From Neomoorella thermoacetica (GTDB taxonomy: Bacteria; Bacillota; DSM-521; Neomoorellales; Neomoorellaceae), in NCBI RefSeq assembly GCF_001875325.1, contig NZ_MDDC01000013.1, forward strand, positions 1 to 64,000: a stretch of DNA of 64,000 nucleotides. Direction: 5' to 3'. The notes beneath the pieces are model-generated. The model had not been told where the DNA came from. It made no database searches and saw nothing but the letters and a program-made list of their open reading frames with translations. Positions 61,070 to 64,000 of the stretch are shown here, piece by piece (the stretch's first letter is position 1; each line of letters begins with the position of its first letter). Position numbers and translations under genes: made by a program.

Positions 61070-62356
61070 TTGCCGGCTGACCAGGTACCTCCAGGTGAAC
61101 CAATGCATAAGATGCAGCGTAATCACGATAACCCATTCCTGGAGGGATTGTCCGTGTGGCCGGTTTTACTGGCTTATTATACCGGAGCAGCGATGGCTGC
61201 AGGTGCCATGATCGCCTGGTCTGGTAACAAAAAAGTAACAGGCAGGCGAAAGATCATCCTCTTCCACCAGGAGAAACCCCTTCTCAGCTGCCGCGCCCTG
61301 TTGCAAAAGAGGGGCGGCCAGGTATTAAAGGAATTACCCCTGGTGCATGCCCTGGTGGCCAGGATACCTGCAGAGGGGAGAGTAATTGAAGAACTGGGTT
61401 TACACCCTGACATTCGCCTGATTGAAGACGATTTTGAGGTTCACACGGTGGAGTTGCCTGCCTCCCGGATACAGCAGGAAAAACAGATAGTCCCCTGGGG
61501 CGTTGAGCGCATCGGCGCTCCGAAGGCCTGGCAGGTGGCTACCGGGAGAAGGGTCAAGGTGGCGGTCCTGGACACAGGCATTGATGCCGGGCATCCCGAC
61601 CTGGCGGCCAACGTCCGCGGTACCCAGAATATAAAATTTCCCGGCTGGCGTGCCGGGGACGGCAACGGCCACGGCACTCATGTAGCCGGGATTATTGCTG
61701 CCCTGAACAACAACTTAGGAGTAGTAGGGGTTGCGCCCCGGGCCGAGATTTATGGAGTGAAAATTTTTAACCGCCACGGTGACGGTTATATTTCCGATAT
61801 CGTAGCCGGCCTGGACTGGGCGTTAAAAAATAAGATGCAAGTAGTAAACATGAGCTTTGGCACCACCCGCCCCAGCCAGGCCCTGGAGGAGGCCGTCCGC
61901 AAATGTGTCCGGGCGGGAATGGTACTGGTTGCGGCGGCCGGGAACGAAGGCAGGGACGACAGTGTCATGTATCCGGCCCGCTATCCCGGGGTCATCGCTG
62001 TTTCGGCTATCGACAAAAATGATAACCTGGCCAGCTTTAGCAGCCGGGGACCGGAGGTAACGGTCGCTGCACCCGGGGTCGATATCCTATCTACTTACCC
62101 CGGGGGCAAGTACAGGACTATGAGCGGAACTTCCATGGCCTGCCCCCACGCCGCAGGGGTGGCGGCCCTGATCCTGGCCCAGGACAGGCACCTGTCCGGC
62201 CGGCAGGTGGCCAGGATAATCTGCCGCACAGCCATCAAGTTACCCGGCCTGTCACCCCGGGAACAGGGAGATGGGTTGGTCAACGCCACGGCCCTGGCGG
62301 CCGCAGCCCGCTTTATCGCAGCAAGGGGAACGGCAGACGAGGAGTCAGCCAGCTAA
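61070..62356 (+). CDS. Subtilisin-family serine protease
   Basis: A protein of about 428 residues in the S8 family. A short region with a weak hydrophobic helix (WPVLLAYYTGAAMAAGAMIAW) comes first. An inhibitor-like prodomain follows (KKVTGRRKIILFHQEKPLLS to LIEDDFEVH). The catalytic domain has Asp in VAVLDTGIDAGHP, His in GNGHGTHVAGIIA, Asn in VAAAGNEG and Ser in MSGTSMACPHAAGV. It is probably exported or membrane-tied and matures by autoprocessing. TTG 61070 has GGGGGGA at good spacing; GTG 61040 is possible. The micro-peptide genes diverge from it across about 90 bp. Confidence 0.88.
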   Translation: MPADQVPPGEPMHKMQRNHDNPFLEGLSVWPVLLAYYTGAAMAAGAMIAWSGNKKVTGRRKIILFHQEKPLLSCRALLQKRGGQVLKELPLVHALVARIPAEGRVIEELGLHPDIRLIEDDFEVHTVELPASRIQQEKQIVPWGVERIGAPKAWQVATGRRVKVAVLDTGIDAGHPDLAANVRGTQNIKFPGWRAGDGNGHGTHVAGIIAALNNNLGVVGVAPRAEIYGVKIFNRHGDGYISDIVAGLDWALKNKMQVVNMSFGTTRPSQALEEAVRKCVRAGMVLVAAAGNEGRDDSVMYPARYPGVIAVSAIDKNDNLASFSSRGPEVTVAAPGVDILSTYPGGKYRTMSGTSMACPHAAGVAALILAQDRHLSGRQVARIICRTAIKLPGLSPREQGDGLVNATALAAAARFIAARGTADEESAS

Positions 62357-62384
62357 AAGCGTTGCCAATCCTATATTTTGGAGT

Positions 62385-62408
62385 AAACGACCGCGGGCAC
62401 GGTCGTTT
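62385..62408. terminator. Terminator between protease and cupin genes
   Basis: AAACGACCG and CGGTCGTTT pair around six bases, with CTTCTT after. It separates the converging subtilase and cupin genes. Confidence 0.75.
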
Positions 62409-62420
62409 CTTCTTGTTGGA

Positions 62421-62783
62421 TCAGGAACGGATCATGGTCAGGACCATTTTAAAGTTGGTGAGCGCCCGCAGGGCGTGGGGCTGGTTGGCGGGCATAATAA
62501 CGGCCTCTCCTGGTTTTACATGGAGAGGATTGCCGGCGATGGTAATCTCCACTTCCCCGTCCAGCACGTGGACCAGGGCGTCGTAGGGTGCCGTATGTTC
62601 GCTCAGGCCCTGGCCGGCGGCGAAGGCGAAGAGGGTTACTGTACTCGCCTTTTTATCAATAATCGTCCGGCTGACGATAGAGCCCCCCTGGTAATCGACC
62701 AGCTCGCTTAAAACGGCCGCCCGGGCCTCAAGGGGCCTGCTCCCAGCCTGCTCTTTGTCCGGCACTATTTCATGCACCTCCAA
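62421..62783 (-). CDS. Cupin-domain protein
   Basis: A 120-residue single-domain cupin. GQGLSEHTAPYDALVHVLDGEVEITIAGNPLHVKPGEAVIMPANQPHALRAL holds both cupin motifs; the metal ligands His and possibly Tyr/Asp of motif 1 and His of motif 2 (QPHAL) can be seen. Small cupins of this type bind a metal and a small molecule; many are of unknown function. The gene stands alone. ATG 62783 follows GGAGGTG? on the minus strand (AATTGGAGG, eight bases). Confidence 0.82.
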   Translation of the reverse strand: MEVHEIVPDKEQAGSRPLEARAAVLSELVDYQGGSIVSRTIIDKKASTVTLFAFAAGQGLSEHTAPYDALVHVLDGEVEITIAGNPLHVKPGEAVIMPANQPHALRALTNFKMVLTMIRS

Positions 62784-63229
62784 TTTATTGTTATATTTTT
62801 ACTGGTTATTATACCACCGGGAAGGTTCGATAAAATAGCGAGGGATTGAACCAGCCGGAGCGGTTGCGGTACCGGCTATGGCCTGTAGCCACTCAGGCAA
62901 AATTTGCCTAAAGCCCCGGCGGAAAATAATGGCCAAACATCCCCGGCGTTTAGCCGCGAACCGGATGAATTTGGTCCCAACCAATTCTGGAAAACAGAAA
63001 AGCAAAAATTTATACATCAAAGAAGGAAAATTTTAACGCGTAACGAATCAATAATCTATACGGTATTATAATCTGCGCTCTGCAGGGCTGAGCTCTATCC
63101 GCAGCTTGCTCATAAACAGGCTTGATAACAAAGCCTTACAAGGCCTTTCATCAGACCCCCGGGGCCTATACGGCTTCAGTGCAAGTACAAAGAATATGTC
63201 TAATCCACCTGAGGAAGGAGAAACCTTTG
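62784..63229. other. 445-bp stretch without a convincing gene
   Basis: A-rich in parts. A 73-codon minus-strand frame at 62799-63020 has no ribosome site or known pattern and I do not call it. Near 63060 there is TATACGGTATTATAATC, which could be a -10 region for the following receptor gene, and at 63132-63150 AAAGCCTTACAAGGCCTT shows weak symmetry. No riboswitch, RNA gene or repeat is recognised. Confidence 0.5.
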
Positions 63230-64000
63230 GTGAGCACCCATGAAAGCCTCCTGGCCGAGATAGCTGAAGTTTTGCCTATTATCTCTGAGCTTCTGCAGGG
63301 CACGGTTTACCTTTCAGACGGCGAAAAATTTATCGCCGTCGCCGAATACGAGGGGCCAGTAAAGCTCCTGGCTAATCCTGGCGACCCTATTCCTGAGGGA
63401 ACAGTGGAAAAGAAAGCGCTGGTAGAAGGTAAACGCGCCCAACGCCTGATCCACAAACACAAGTCACCCTATGGCGTCGGCTTTGCCGGCTACTGCATAC
63501 CTCTAAAGGAAAACGGCAGGATCGTCGGTACCCTTTCCTTTGTAAGGGAGACAAGCCATGTAGATCTTTTGCTGGAGCTTTCCGAGGGGCTCGAGGATGC
63601 CGCCAGGACGTTAACCTCCGTGAGCGTAGAGGTGGCAGAGAACGCCACCCGCATGGCCAGTTCTGTCCAAGAGGTCTCGGCCACCGGGCAGGAGGTAGAA
63701 AGGTACGCTAGTGCGGCTGACCAGGCTACAGAGCTCATAGGAGAGGTGGCAGAACAGACCCACCTCCTGGGCCTTAACGCGGCCATAGAAGCCGCGCGCG
63801 CCGGGGACAACGGTAGAACCTTTACAGTCATAGAGAGGAGATAAGAAAGCTGGCTAAAACTGTAAAGGAAGGAGCTTCTCAAATAGCCAGGGGCCTGCAC
63901 CAGCTCGTCACCACAGCCCAGCTTACCTCTTCTATGTCCCAAGAGCTGGCAGGGCTAGCGGAAAAACAAGCTGCCGTCTCCGAAGAGTTAGCCAGTCTCG
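63230..64000 (+). pseudogene. Soluble methyl-accepting chemotaxis-type transducer, frameshifted and cut by the window end
   Basis: GTG 63230 follows GAGGAAGGAG. The first 105 residues (LLAEIAEVLPIISELLQGTV, YLSDGEKFIAVAEYEG, VGFAGYCIPLKENGRIVGTL) look like a small GAF/PAS-like sensor with no membrane helix. The signalling domain starts at about 115 and reads [28 protein letters not shown]. The frame then ends at TAA 63842, but a plus-one shift at about 63832 continues EEIRKLAKTVKEGASQIARG to the window end. One missing base explains it. The gene is broken, or the base is a sequencing slip. Confidence 0.75.

Noticed and set aside
62799-63020. 73-codon minus-strand frame upstream of the last receptor gene
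   Set aside because: No ribosome binding site, no family pattern and no conservation signal to lean on.

Overview
The window looks like chromosome from a GC-rich, spore-forming member of the Clostridia. Moorella or a close thermophilic acetogen is my best guess. The support is a GerA/GerB/GerC germinant-receptor operon, the short HisG plus HisZ form of ATP phosphoribosyltransferase, a B. subtilis-type [4Fe-4S] PurF, PurS/PurQ/PurL as separate proteins, three Firmicutes-style riboswitch or attenuator leaders, and frequent TTG and GTG starts behind strong purine-rich ribosome binding sites. The genus is inference; the gene content is read directly.

Layout. 0.1-3 kb: a truncated nitrilase-family gene, a RelE/ParE toxin with a Phd/YefM antitoxin, and an sdpR-sdpI pair. 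3.2-8.4 kb: a secreted phosphodiester glycosidase, then an ECF sigma, anti-sigma and two membrane-protein genes. 8.5-10.9 kb is a decay zone: a cut-off beta-propeller gene, an MNT/HEPN pair, and wrecks of an AlkD DNA-alkylation repair gene, a transposase and an OatA-like acyltransferase. 11-16 kb: VanZ, an XRE regulator with its membrane partner, and an ECF transporter whose substrate subunit resembles TrpP and whose leader looks like a TRAP-controlled attenuator. 16.4-19.2 kb: a lipid-carrier glycosylation set. 19.3-20.4 kb: YbaK and HepT wrecks and a secreted half-nitroreductase. 20.6-25.8 kb: a chemoreceptor, an ABC-2 exporter and VapBC. 26-27.4 kb: two 5'-truncated genes next to a partial repeat.

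27.4-40.5 kb is the purine operon purE-B-C-S-Q-L-F-M-N-H-D. It is driven by one strong promoter and a tandem guanine plus ykkC-type (probably PRPP) riboswitch ending in a terminator. 40.6-45.2 kb is the ger operon with a small fourth membrane gene. 45.3-53.3 kb is a YerC/HisR-type TrpR-family regulator followed by hisZ-G-D-B-H-A-F-IE. 53.4-55.6 kb holds an unusual chemoreceptor and a small hypothetical gene. 55.7-60.5 kb is a second ECF transporter operon, visibly more A+T rich, with its own regulator. 60.7-64 kb holds two tiny tandem membrane-peptide genes, a subtilase, a cupin protein and a frameshifted chemoreceptor that runs off the end.

The genes form a coherent nucleotide and amino-acid block. 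PRPP is consumed by both the pur and his operons. AICAR released by HisF/HisH re-enters the purine pathway at PurH. Two copies of a roughly 305-bp structured repeat sit exactly in front of purH and hisG, the genes at these two junctions. That repeat, a third 5' fragment of it at 26.6 kb, the TRAP-like leader of the trpP transporter and the pair of 33- and 37-residue membrane peptides are the items I would look at first.
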